Below are positions 26,946 through 35,965 of a stretch of DNA of 64,000 nucleotides, one piece after another. The stretch's first letter is position 1. Every line of letters starts with the position of its first letter. Both the position numbers and the translations under genes were made by a program. Source of the stretch: S5-327 sp965116015 (GTDB lineage: Bacteria; Chloroflexota; Dehalococcoidia; Lucifugimonadales; Australimonadaceae); NCBI GenBank assembly GCA_965116015.1, contig OZ220477.1:744001-808000 (forward strand). Reading direction: 5' to 3'. Below the pieces are notes generated by a model. The model had not been told where the DNA came from and did no database searches. It saw only the letters and a list, made by a program, of their open reading frames with translations.

Positions 26946-27030
26946 TCCGGACGCGCGCTCCTCTGCGACGACAACATCAACGCCCTCAGAGACCTCCCCG
27001 AAAACCCCATCCTTCAAGCGCCGTCGCACG
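26946..27030 (+). pseudogene. Possible remnant of a DNA methyltransferase start
   Basis: One plus frame reads RALLCDDNINALRDLPEN, close to the usual opening of site-specific DNA methyltransferases (LLxGDNLEVLRxLPDES). After about 20 residues the similarity stops before any DPPY motif. No start with a ribosome site is present. This may be a decayed fragment or chance resemblance. Confidence 0.3.
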
Positions 27031-27097
27031 CGAAATCCCAGCCCCCAAAAACGCGCGAGCCTAACCCTCCCCGCGCATCCCCCGCACAGAAAACGGA

Positions 27098-27119
27098 AGG
27101 CTGCGCAACTGCGCAGCCT
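27098..27119 (-). terminator. Intrinsic terminator
   Basis: AGGCTGCGCA (27098-27107) and TGCGCAGCCT (27110-27119) form a perfect 10-bp stem. Read leftward it is followed by TCCGTTTTC. It sits 43 bp past the stop of the membrane protein at 27163-27645. Confidence 0.7.
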
Positions 27120-27162
27120 CCGCATCCCATCCTCAGCGCGCCTGCGCGCCCAAACTCTCGCC

Positions 27163-27645
27163 CTACTCCGCGCTCTTCGAGCCGCGCTCCCAAACCCCCT
27201 GCGCCACAATCACCAGCCACGACACCCCAACAACCCCAAAGTACGTCGTATGCCAGATCAGCGGCGTCGGACGCGCAGCCGTAACAACATTCGAGAACGC
27301 GAACACCGCAAAGATAATCGCGCTCACGAACAACCCCAACAGAATCCACGGCTGACGCGCCGCAGACCCCGTCCTCATAAAGAACTGAATCAGCGCCCAC
27401 GTAAACACCAAACCCACCAGCAGCTCAACCACCCCCGTGAAATAGAACGCGAAATCCCCCAAACCCGTCCCCCAACCCATCTTGTCCAGCGTCGCCGCAA
27501 ACGGATTCATATCCCCCTTCTCCGCAAACCGCACCCCGATATTCACCCCAGGAATCAGCTTCGCCAACCCGTTCGCCAGCCAGAACAACATCCAGAAAAT
27601 CACCGTCGCAAGCTCCAGCGAACCCACCCTCCTCACATAGTCCAT
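27163..27645 (-). CDS. Four-span membrane protein of unknown function
   Basis: A 160-residue integral membrane protein from MDYVRRVGSLELATVIFW, with GGAGG in front. Hydrophobic segments cover roughly residues 10-28, 60-85, 95-118 and 130-150. The N-terminal block LANGLAKLIPG faintly recalls DoxX-type proteins, but the rest does not settle the family. It is a single gene with its own terminator. A role in respiration or redox stress would be a guess. Confidence 0.7.
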   Translation of the reverse strand: MDYVRRVGSLELATVIFWMLFWLANGLAKLIPGVNIGVRFAEKGDMNPFAATLDKMGWGTGLGDFAFYFTGVVELLVGLVFTWALIQFFMRTGSAARQPWILLGLFVSAIIFAVFAFSNVVTAARPTPLIWHTTYFGVVGVSWLVIVAQGVWERGSKSAE

Positions 27646-27836
27646 AACGCAGCCTCCTTCCCATGCGCATAACCCGCGCGTGTAATCCAAGCGCAGCGAA
27701 TATACCAGCGCCGTCAACCCCTCACGAAAGACCCCCCTCTACGCCCCCGCTCCCTCCCCAAAGAACCCGCGAACCCCCCTCCCAGCGCCTCCGGCCAGCC
27801 AAACTCCCCGCCTCTCCGACCAGCCCCTCCCCCCGA

Positions 27837-28793
27837 CTAACCAGCCTCGAACGCCTTCCGCAACTCCGAACCCGCCTCCGCTATCGCCGTCCACGTCTGA
27901 TCGAACGGCGCCCCCGCATTGAAAAACCCGTGAATCATCCCCTCATACCGCGTAACCCGCGCCGGAACCCCCGCCGACCGCAGAAGCTCCCCATACTCCT
28001 CGCCCTCATCCCGCAGCGGATCAAACTCCGCCGTCAGCACATACGCCGGAGGCAACCCCGACAGATCCCCCGCAACGCTCGGAACCGCATACCCGCTCCC
28101 CGCATCATCACCCCGCGCATAACAATCCCAGAAATACGCCATCGTCTCCAGATCCAAACCGTAACCCGCACCATTCTCCCGATACGACGCCCGACCAAAA
28201 TCCCGCGACGTAACCGGATAAATCAACGACTGATGCGCCAACCGCGGACCTCCCCGATCGCGCGCCAGCAGCGCAACCGCCGCCGCAAGATTGCCCCCCG
28301 CGCTTGCCCCCGCCACCGCAAGCCTCGACCCATCGCCTCCCAGCTCCCCCGCATTCTCCTGCGCCCAAACCGTCGCCGCATAACAATCGTCCAGCGGAAT
28401 CGGAAACGGATGCTCCGGCGACAACCGATACCCCACCGACGCCACAATACTCCCCGACGCATTCGCCAGCGCACGGCACGTCGCATCATTCGTCTCGATA
28501 TTCCCCACCACCCAACCGCCCCCATGAAACCACATCGTAACCGGCAAGACAGCCCCTCCCCCGGCGGCCAGCTCTCCCTCAACCGCGCCCCCGCCTGCCG
28601 GAACATACACCCGCACCGGAACATCCCCATGCGGACCCGGAACCAACCGATCCTCCACCCGCGCCACCTCCGGCCCCGCCACCCTCGGCGCCGCCGCCTG
28701 CAGCGCCCGAGCCTCCGCCGGACTCACCTCATGCGGCCGAGGCGTCCCCGCCCGCTGCGCCAGCGACTCCGCCGCCTGTGGATCAAGACCCAT
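27837..28793 (-). CDS. Alpha/beta hydrolase, hormone-sensitive-lipase family
   Basis: A 318-residue esterase. Oxyanion motif WFHGGGWVVGN, nucleophile in AVAGASAGGNLAAA, catalytic Asp in TAEFDPLRDEG and His in MIHGFFNAG are all in place, so it should hydrolyse short-chain esters in the cytosol. The start MGLDPQAAESLAQ at 28793 is chosen over an upstream frame with Gly/Arg-rich low complexity. It follows the defence helicase stop by 80 bp on the same strand but looks metabolically unrelated. Confidence 0.9.
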   Translation of the reverse strand: MGLDPQAAESLAQRAGTPRPHEVSPAEARALQAAAPRVAGPEVARVEDRLVPGPHGDVPVRVYVPAGGGAVEGELAAGGGAVLPVTMWFHGGGWVVGNIETNDATCRALANASGSIVASVGYRLSPEHPFPIPLDDCYAATVWAQENAGELGGDGSRLAVAGASAGGNLAAAVALLARDRGGPRLAHQSLIYPVTSRDFGRASYRENGAGYGLDLETMAYFWDCYARGDDAGSGYAVPSVAGDLSGLPPAYVLTAEFDPLRDEGEEYGELLRSAGVPARVTRYEGMIHGFFNAGAPFDQTWTAIAEAGSELRKAFEAG

Positions 28794-28873
28794 CTCGCCC
28801 TCCCAACCCCCAGAATCCCCCCGATTATACCCACCCCCCCGCCAACCCGCCCCGCGACCCCTCGACCCCGCTC

Positions 28874-31771
28874 CTACGCCCGAACCTCGCCCTCCTCTCC
28901 CCATGGCCCCATCCACCACTCCAACCTCCCGCCCGCATTCTCATACGCCTCGCGATCCGTCGTCACCCTCCGCGTAGACCCCCACGGACTCGTCACATCC
29001 CAATGCTTCCCCCCTCTCCCTGCCGCCGTCCAGCCGGCGGGCAGCAGCCCCGGCTCGCGCAAAGGCCGCTCCAGATCCTCCAGCCCCACCTTCGGACGCA
29101 GAGGCTCCTCTGGCCCCTCCCAATCCGCGTTCAGCCGGTTGATATCGAACACAGACCGCTGCATCTCCTCCAGACGCTCCAGCTCAGCCTCAGCATCCCT
29201 CTCATCCCGGATAATCCCCTGAATCCCCGCCGCAATGATCGGCGGGTACTCCCCCACATTCTTCGTTATGCTCTCGAAACGCCGCGCAAGAGCCTCATAC
29301 GCGTCATGCTCCGCCGTCCCCGCATAGAACAGATTCACCACATCCACCACCTCACGCTCCTGACCGATACGATCAATCCGACCCGCCCGCTGCTCCAGCG
29401 TCATCGGATTCCACGGAATATCGTAATTCACCACCGCCGAACAGAACTGCAGATTCAACGACTCCGACGCCGTCTCCGTGCACAGAAGAACCCCGCCCTC
29501 CTCCCTCCTGAACGCCTCCAGACGCTCCCCCCGATCCCCCAAACCCCCATCCCCGCCGTAAAGCTCAACAACGTGCCGCCCAGACCCCCGCAGATGCTCC
29601 CCCAGCCACCGCTGCGTATCCCGGAACTGCGTGAACAACAGAATATGCCGGTGCCCCTTCCCCCCAAGCTCATCCAGAACGCCACCCAAACGCTCCCGCT
29701 TGCTATCCCTCTCCGACAACCTCTCAGCCGCCTCCGCCGCCTCAAGCAACCCCCCAGGATCCGATGCCGACCCCAACCTCCCCGCCTCGCTCTCCGCAAC
29801 CTCATCCAGATCAGCATCGTCCAGCAGAGCAGCCCACTCGTCAGAATCCAGAAGCAACCCCGACTCGTCCGACTCCCCCCGACCCGCCACATTCCGCAAC
29901 GTCTGCGCGTACGCAACCAGCGACGACCCCATCCGCTTCCGGAAAATCGTCGTGATAAACCCCAACGCCTGACCCGTGATCCCACGGCTCCCGTAACGCT
30001 GCTCCACCAACGGCTTGATCCCCTCGTACAGACCCCGCTCCTCCGCCGTCATCTCTATCGTCACGTCCCCCGCCCGACGATGAGGCACAGGAGCGTCCAG
30101 CAAACCCCGGCTCCGATACTCCCGCAGCAACTTCCGCGTATGACGGCTCATCAACCGACGCCCCGGAGCATCCCGCTCCATCGCCCTCGCCGACCTCTCA
30201 CGCTCCCCAGCATCCGCCAGCCGGCGCGCGATATAGTCATCGTTGTCGCTATCAAGCAGGAAATCCCCCGACCCCAACTCCGACTCTAACCCCGACGCCC
30301 TCCGCCACAACTCCCGACGCCGCTTCCAACGCCCAACATCAACCCCCCCATCCCCAGACTCCCCCTCATAGAACTGACGATACTCCTCCGAACCCCAACC
30401 CTCCGGCTCAAGCAACTCCAGCAATCCCCACAACTCCGCCTCATTCAGCTGCATCGGCGTCGCCGTCAGCAACAGCAACTCCCGAGTCCTCCGCGACAGC
30501 TCCCGCAACAACTTCAGATACTGATTAGGCTGACGCCGAGCATCGATATCCACATCCCGGAACCGCGCCCGATGCGCCTCATCCACAATAACAATGTCAT
30601 ACTCCCCGCACGTCGCCAGAAACTGCTCCGAATTCCGAACCAGCCACTGATGACCCGCTATCCCCAGCGGAACCCCAACCCACGGAGGATCCCCCGAACC
30701 CTCGCTCCGACCATCCCGATACGAAAGACCCCGCGCGTCAACGATCGGCGCCTCAATCGCAAACTTCATCTTCAACTCGCTCTGCCACTGCTTCCCCGCA
30801 GCCTTCGGAGCAATCACCAGAGCCCGCCCCGCACGCCCCTGATTCAACCGCGTCCGCAGAACAACCCCCGCCTGCAACGTCTTCCCCAAACCCACCTCGT
30901 CCGCGATCAACCGCCGCGCCGCAGCAGCCCCCACATTCGCCCGCCGGAACCGCTCCTGATGCGGCCACAGCCTCGCCGGCATCGTCGCCGCCGTACTGTC
31001 CGCATCGCTCGCCAGACCCTCCCGGATCCGCCGCCAGTACTCCTCAGCCTCGCCATCCTCCGCCCCGTAATCCTCCCCAACCTCCCGGATAACCCCCGGA
31101 GGCGACTGCGGAGCCTGCGACGCAATGTACTCCCGGAAATGCGCCGGCAGATCGATCACCCTCACCCCCGACGCCGCGTTCTCCCACAACAACCGAAACT
31201 CCCGCTCCGCACCCTCCAGATGCTCCAGAGTCCCCCAGCTCGTATACACATGAACCGACTCCCAATTCGCCTCCCACGAATGCCGCGTCTCATTCACGCT
31301 CCCCGTAAACGCCGCCCGATTCCCCCACGCATCCTCCACGATCCCGCTCTTCGCGTGAAAGCTGTCCTCCCCCCGAATCGCAACCTTCACCTCCATCAAC
31401 CCGTTCGCCACAAGCCAGTACGCCAGACCCAAAGGAGTGCGCCCCGCGATATCCTCCGCCTCCGTCAGACGCAGATCCTCCAGACTCACCGCCTCGCGCA
31501 GAACCGCCTCCCCATCCACCTGATTCCGATACAGCGCCTCCAGCGTCTCCCGATTCACCGCATGATCGCACACCACCCGTATCCGGCCGCCGTTCCGAAC
31601 CAAACCCGCCGTACCCTCAGCCGCCGCCCTCAAACCGCTCGCGCTGAACGTATACGTCGTCCGATCGTACCGAACCGCCTCCCCCAGCAACGGCTCATAC
31701 AACCCCGCCACCAGATCCGGACAATCGCCATGGTTGTAAACCGCCCGCAACCCAATATCACTCAGCGCCAT
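28874..31771 (-). CDS. PLD-like/SNF2-type helicase of a defence operon
   Basis: A 965-residue protein. The N-terminal third carries a single phospholipase-D-like motif near residue 137 (FHAKSGIVE, then FTGSVNET). A RapA/SNF2-class helicase follows: Walker A ADEVGLGKT near 288, DEAH box VDEAHRAR near 394, LLTATPMQ, and the C-terminal lobe with VNYDIPWNPMTLEQRAGRIDRIGQ near 780-800. Helicases of this build accompany DUF1156 and DUF499 proteins in anti-phage loci. Predicted to translocate on DNA with possible nuclease or DNA-binding use of the PLD part. Its start overlaps the methyltransferase stop by 14 bp. Confidence 0.9.
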   Translation of the reverse strand: MALSDIGLRAVYNHGDCPDLVAGLYEPLLGEAVRYDRTTYTFSASGLRAAAEGTAGLVRNGGRIRVVCDHAVNRETLEALYRNQVDGEAVLREAVSLEDLRLTEAEDIAGRTPLGLAYWLVANGLMEVKVAIRGEDSFHAKSGIVEDAWGNRAAFTGSVNETRHSWEANWESVHVYTSWGTLEHLEGAEREFRLLWENAASGVRVIDLPAHFREYIASQAPQSPPGVIREVGEDYGAEDGEAEEYWRRIREGLASDADSTAATMPARLWPHQERFRRANVGAAAARRLIADEVGLGKTLQAGVVLRTRLNQGRAGRALVIAPKAAGKQWQSELKMKFAIEAPIVDARGLSYRDGRSEGSGDPPWVGVPLGIAGHQWLVRNSEQFLATCGEYDIVIVDEAHRARFRDVDIDARRQPNQYLKLLRELSRRTRELLLLTATPMQLNEAELWGLLELLEPEGWGSEEYRQFYEGESGDGGVDVGRWKRRRELWRRASGLESELGSGDFLLDSDNDDYIARRLADAGERERSARAMERDAPGRRLMSRHTRKLLREYRSRGLLDAPVPHRRAGDVTIEMTAEERGLYEGIKPLVEQRYGSRGITGQALGFITTIFRKRMGSSLVAYAQTLRNVAGRGESDESGLLLDSDEWAALLDDADLDEVAESEAGRLGSASDPGGLLEAAEAAERLSERDSKRERLGGVLDELGGKGHRHILLFTQFRDTQRWLGEHLRGSGRHVVELYGGDGGLGDRGERLEAFRREEGGVLLCTETASESLNLQFCSAVVNYDIPWNPMTLEQRAGRIDRIGQEREVVDVVNLFYAGTAEHDAYEALARRFESITKNVGEYPPIIAAGIQGIIRDERDAEAELERLEEMQRSVFDINRLNADWEGPEEPLRPKVGLEDLERPLREPGLLPAGWTAAGRGGKHWDVTSPWGSTRRVTTDREAYENAGGRLEWWMGPWGEEGEVRA

Positions 31772-34700
31772 CCGACTCTCCTCCCTCGCTTTCCCCTCCT
31801 TCGCTCACTGCTACCGCCCTAGCGCTCCCCCCGTCCAACCCGGGCAGGCGAGGCTGCACCCCCGCCGGACGCGGAGGCTCCTCCCCATACAGCCCCTCCC
31901 ACAGATTCCGCTGTGCCTCATAATCATCATGACCCGGCTTCGTCGTCCGCAGCAGCGCCTCCAGCGTCGACCGGAAACCAGCCCCCGCCGCATCATGTGA
32001 CCACATTTCCCTCAGCCACGCCTTCGCCGACTCCGTATTCTCCCGACCCGTCAGCGCGACCGCCGTCTGCGCCGCGTCCAGCAGCGACCCCGTCGGCTTG
32101 CTCCACCCCAGAACCCCCGACGCCATCCGCTCCCGCGCGCTCCGCAACGTAACCTTGTCCCCCTTGAAACTCACCAACCCCCTCATACCCGCATCCGACC
32201 TGTCCAACCTCACCCCCACCGCACGCGCCAGCAGATTCGCCTCGTCGAACAGCAACGTATCCCCCTCCGACGCATCCTTCGCCAGAACATAGAACTTCCC
32301 CACCGACTCCGACGACCTGCTCCTCGACCACTCCTCGCTTATCTCCTCCCCCCGATGACGGCTCGCCTCCCGGCGCGCAACCTCCAGCGCGTCCAGCGGC
32401 GTAACCTTGAACGGATCCCCCGGCCGCTCCGGATTCCCCGTCTCACGCTCCGTCCCCCAATGCGCGCTTATCACCCGCAGCGCAGGCCCGAACGCGCTCA
32501 GATAAAAGTCGATTGGCCGCAGATCCGCCCCCTTCAGATTCTCCTCGATATCCTCCCGAACCGCCTCCGCGATCAACTCCTCCACCTCATGCCACGGCCT
32601 CGGATACCGATTCTCCACCCGCGGACGGCACGCCAGCAGAATCGTCGTCCGCGCCGCAGCCTTCCCCCGGATATGCAGGCTGTTCTCCGCCTCCGTCTTC
32701 ACCGGCCACGTCCGCGCGATCGCGAACCCCGCCTCGATGAGCCCCACCGTCAGCGCATCCCACGCCGCCGTCGACTTATGATTGAACATCACCGTCATAA
32801 CCCCGTCCGGCTTTATCACCCTCCGGCACTCCCTGAAGATCCCAGCCATCTTCTTCTGGTAATCCTCAAGCGCCAGCTTCTTCGCCGACGCCTCCGTCGT
32901 AGCCTGCCCCCCAAACCGCGCAGGACTCGCAATCGCCTCCCCGTCCTTATCCGTCAGATAATCCCGGAAGTGCTCCGGAAACACGTATCCCGCCGTCCGC
33001 TTCAGCCACACATAAAAGAAGTCCGACAGCTCCGCGTAGCAAACGTTATCCTCGTACGGCGGGTCGAACACTACGCAGTCAACCGACCCGTCCTCCTGCG
33101 ACAATTCGCTAGCATCCCCCTGGATTACCTCCGCAGGCAGAGCAGCCGCCGCACCGTTCTCCTCAGCGATAAGCTGCCCCGCTCCGCCGTCCCTAACGTG
33201 GCCAGTCATCGCAGTCATCTCAGATAGGCAGGCTTCGATGTCGTCTGCTGCCCATTCCAACCCTAGCCCTTCGCAGGTGATGGCCATCTCAGCGTACGAC
33301 CACTTGAACCCGAAGTCGTGCCGGTCGAAAGTGCCTACTACCGTACCTGAGCGTGTCGCCCACCGGGACTGAAGACTGTTGAAGTTGATCACCTTGTCCA
33401 GCGCGATTGCGACATACCCCCACGCCGCCTTGCGCCGATCGTCCAGTCTCCCAGCGTCCCTGTCGGCGTCGACGCACTCCCTGAACGCCTGCACACAGTA
33501 GCCATGCGCCAGCTGCTGCCGCGGGTTGAACATCTCGCGCCACGTCGGCATCCCGTAGTAGATGGCGTCCTTCGTCTTGTTCCCTTTCGGCAGAGCCTCG
33601 TTAGGCAGCACATCGCCCGCATCCCACTGCGCCGCCAGACGCTCCAGCTCCCTCGACGCAAAGTCCCCGCTGGCGAAATGACGCTCCTCCGGCTCCGCGA
33701 ACACCCTGCACGTCATCGCCTTCTTCCGCACGCTCCCGTCCTTATTTCGCTCCTTCCAGCTATCCCGATAGATAACGCAGTACAGACGATGCCCCATACG
33801 CCCAGCCCGAGCCTCCTCCGACAGATACCCCTTCGGCGTCGTGCTCCCGCACGCAGGACACGTCGCGATAGCCCGCTCCACCGTCCCCTCGCTAACCCCC
33901 CTGTCCGGATGCAGCCCAGCCAGATGACACGCCTTCCCCTTCGACCTACAGTCAGAACACGCCGAGCGATCGTGCACGATGCGCAGCGCAATCCCGTCCG
34001 CCCCAGGCTCCACCCGAATCCCCGTCCCCTTATCGTCCAGCCGCCAGTTCGGGCTCAACGGAACCTCGCTGCGGCACGATGGACACGAAACGGTGCGCGC
34101 CCAAAGGTACGTTTGGTCGTACCTTTGGGCGCGCACCGTTTCGTGTTTTTTGTCCCCAGCTTTCGCGTGACCGCACGCCTCCGGCTCCGCGCAACCCTCA
34201 ACGCAGCGCCGCCGCTGCGGATGCGGACACCCCCCGCTCGCGCAATCCGGCGGCGGCTCCTCCGGATACACCCCCTCCAGCAGCTCCCTCACCCGCGCCT
34301 GAAACAGCCTGCTCGCCTCCCGATAATCCTCCAGCAGCCCCCACCCGTACCGCTGAGGCCACTCGCACGTCGCCCTCAGAATATGACACGCCACCGGATT
34401 CAACTCATTCGCGATCGCCCGCAGCCCCAAACGCCCAGCCTCAAACGGAATCGACCCTCCCCCAGCAGTAACATCAAGCACAACCGGAGCATCCCCTTCG
34501 CCATCGACAACGAACTTCGGGTTATGCAGAAAAGCGCGTCTGTTCGGAAACGAGATATTCGACCACCGCCCCCCGGCCTTGATGGCGTCCATCTTTCGCC
34601 GAGCCGTAACCACCTTTGAACTCGTTCCCATATTGGCGAGGAACTCGCCGCGCTCTGTATCCGCGGGCAGCACAGACGCCGCAACAGCGGCGCGGGATGC

Positions 34701-34835
34701 AATCAGCGGACGTCTCGCCCACCAAACGTGCAACTGATTGACCGGCGGATGCCCAGCCAACGCTCCGCCCTCCCGCACGGCCTCAACGGAAATCTCATTA
34801 ACCGGCAGCCACTTCTCAATCAACCGAGGTTGCAT
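31758..34835 (-). CDS. DUF1156-type adenine-specific DNA methyltransferase
   Basis: A 1025-residue protein starting MQPRLIEKWLPVNEIS, the DUF1156 opening. SAM-binding motif VLDVTAGGGSIPFEAG lies at residues 119-134, and catalytic DPPY at 591-594 begins the block DPPYEDNVCYAELSDFFYVW. Between them are Cys pairs (CASGGCPHP, CPSCRSE, CSDC, CPACGST) that probably bind zinc. Family members act with DUF499 ATPases and helicases in anti-phage systems, presumably marking host DNA. Residues 230-251 are encoded by a perfect 29-bp inverted repeat. The C-terminus is a GESEGGESDG low-complexity tail. Confidence 0.88.
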   Translation of the reverse strand: MQPRLIEKWLPVNEISVEAVREGGALAGHPPVNQLHVWWARRPLIASRAAVAASVLPADTERGEFLANMGTSSKVVTARRKMDAIKAGGRWSNISFPNRRAFLHNPKFVVDGEGDAPVVLDVTAGGGSIPFEAGRLGLRAIANELNPVACHILRATCEWPQRYGWGLLEDYREASRLFQARVRELLEGVYPEEPPPDCASGGCPHPQRRRCVEGCAEPEACGHAKAGDKKHETVRAQRYDQTYLWARTVSCPSCRSEVPLSPNWRLDDKGTGIRVEPGADGIALRIVHDRSACSDCRSKGKACHLAGLHPDRGVSEGTVERAIATCPACGSTTPKGYLSEEARAGRMGHRLYCVIYRDSWKERNKDGSVRKKAMTCRVFAEPEERHFASGDFASRELERLAAQWDAGDVLPNEALPKGNKTKDAIYYGMPTWREMFNPRQQLAHGYCVQAFRECVDADRDAGRLDDRRKAAWGYVAIALDKVINFNSLQSRWATRSGTVVGTFDRHDFGFKWSYAEMAITCEGLGLEWAADDIEACLSEMTAMTGHVRDGGAGQLIAEENGAAAALPAEVIQGDASELSQEDGSVDCVVFDPPYEDNVCYAELSDFFYVWLKRTAGYVFPEHFRDYLTDKDGEAIASPARFGGQATTEASAKKLALEDYQKKMAGIFRECRRVIKPDGVMTVMFNHKSTAAWDALTVGLIEAGFAIARTWPVKTEAENSLHIRGKAAARTTILLACRPRVENRYPRPWHEVEELIAEAVREDIEENLKGADLRPIDFYLSAFGPALRVISAHWGTERETGNPERPGDPFKVTPLDALEVARREASRHRGEEISEEWSRSRSSESVGKFYVLAKDASEGDTLLFDEANLLARAVGVRLDRSDAGMRGLVSFKGDKVTLRSARERMASGVLGWSKPTGSLLDAAQTAVALTGRENTESAKAWLREMWSHDAAGAGFRSTLEALLRTTKPGHDDYEAQRNLWEGLYGEEPPRPAGVQPRLPGLDGGSARAVAVSEGGESEGGESDGAE
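34083..34146. repeat. Perfect 29-bp inverted repeat inside the methyltransferase gene
   Basis: Arms 34083-34111 and 34118-34146 are exact reverse complements (starting ACACGAAACGGTGCGCGCCC) with a 6-base loop TTTGGT. In the gene frame one arm encodes HETVRAQRYDQ and the other QTYLWARTVSC. The second fits the family's YLWARTV-C-P segment, so the first arm looks like the added, inverted copy. Reading frame is kept. Confidence 0.9.
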
Positions 34836-35038
34836 CCACAGCCCTCCTACGCCCTTGCCACGCCCTCGCCCTCGCCCTCAGCGCCCGTCTCCCACCCCTC
34901 AGCCCGCGCCAACGCTCACCCAACCCCCGCCGACCCTCACCCCCGCCGACCCCAACCCTCTCGCCCCGCCGCCCGCGCCCCGCGACCCTAACCCCAGCCC
35001 TGCGTCCCCACGCTAGCCCACCCCCCATACCCCGACGC

Positions 35039-35278
35039 TCCCGCGAAAACGGGCGGGGTAGGGGAGACGCAGAGCCGCTACCCATACATCAGCGTAAGCG
35101 CCTCCAGAACCCGGCGCGGACGACTCCGATTCTTCTGGCGCGCATACCACCAACTGCTCCCGCGAAGACGGGCGGGGTAGGGGGGACGCAGATTCCGCTA
35201 CCCATACATCAACGTAAGCGCCTCCAGAACCCGGCGCGGACGACTCCGATTCTTCTGGCACGCATACCACCAACTACT
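35039..35278 (-). repeat. 120-bp tandem duplication of the 3' end of the small operon gene
   Basis: The 120-bp block beginning CTCCCGCGAA occurs at 35039-35158 and 35159-35278. It contains the last 26 or so codons of the 145-residue gene (RSRPRRVLEALTLMYG and stop) plus the palindromic CCCGCGAAGACGGGCGGGG and a GGTAGGGG element. The left copy (stop at 35078-35080) is a start-less remnant. It occupies the gap before the methyltransferase gene. Confidence 0.88.
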
Positions 35279-35635
35279 CTCGCACGGATGCAGATTAGCG
35301 ATCGCCCGCGCAAGACGCTCCGACGCCTCCGCCCGACTCGTCCCCCCCACCGCGTCCAGCAGCAGCCGCATCTGGATCGCCGCCTCCTCCGTGATCGCGT
35401 AATACTGCCGCCCCGCCTCATCCTGAGGCTTCAGCCGCTCCCCATGATGATTCCACAGAATCGACGAAATATGCTGAACGCACCGCCTGTACAGCGTCCC
35501 TGTCGCATACTGCAGCCGCCGCCCGTTCCTCCGCGGCGACGCCCCCGCCAGCGTAACCGAAAGCCGCCGGTTCCCCCGAGCATCGTGATCCAGCAACAAC
35601 CCATGATCCCTCGGAGTCTCCCGCATCAGCGTCAT
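35198..35635 (-). CDS. Small protein of the defence operon, function unknown
   Basis: A 145-residue protein starting MTLMRETPRDHGLLLDHD eight bases after GGAGGAGGG. It is basic, with a first half likely made of beta strands (RRLSVTLAGASPRR) and a helical second half (AITEEAAIQMRLLLDAVG...ASERLARAIANL) ending in WWYACQKNRSRPRRVLEALTLMYG. No domain is recognised with certainty. Its place between the DUF499 ATPase and the DUF1156 methylase, where related loci carry small accessory proteins such as DUF3780, suggests a subunit of the system. Codon use matches the flanking genes. Confidence 0.72.
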   Translation of the reverse strand: MTLMRETPRDHGLLLDHDARGNRRLSVTLAGASPRRNGRRLQYATGTLYRRCVQHISSILWNHHGERLKPQDEAGRQYYAITEEAAIQMRLLLDAVGGTSRAEASERLARAIANLHPCESSWWYACQKNRSRPRRVLEALTLMYG

Positions 35636-35706
35636 ACCCGCATCCCTCCTCCTACAACCAACCACCCGCTACCCCCAAGAACACTGCCGCAAAACTCCCG
35701 CCCGCG

Positions 35707-35960
35707 CCCCCGCGAACGAACACCCCTCGCCCCAACAGCCGCTCCCCCTGCGACAGCCCTCTCCGTCCGCCCCCGCCCCGCTAAACCGCCTGTCCAAGCA
35801 GCCGCTAGCCAGCCATAGCAGTTCCGCGCAGAGCCGCCCCCGCGAACGAACACCCCTCTCCGCAACAGACGCTCCCCAGCGACAGCCCCCCGCAGCAGCC
35901 CCGCTGAACCGCCCTGTCCAAACAGCCGCTCGCCGCCATAGCCTCCCCGCGCAAGACTCA
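35707..35960. repeat. About 130-bp imperfect tandem duplication in the defence operon
   Basis: CCCCCGCGAACGAACACCCCT recurs 130 bp apart (core CGCGAACGAA at 35711 and 35841), with further matches such as CAACAGNCGCTCCCC and AACCGCC-TGTCCAA. It fills the 330-bp gap between the ATPase stop and the start of the small gene. No gene was found in it. Confidence 0.75.
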
Positions 35961-35965
35961 CGGCG

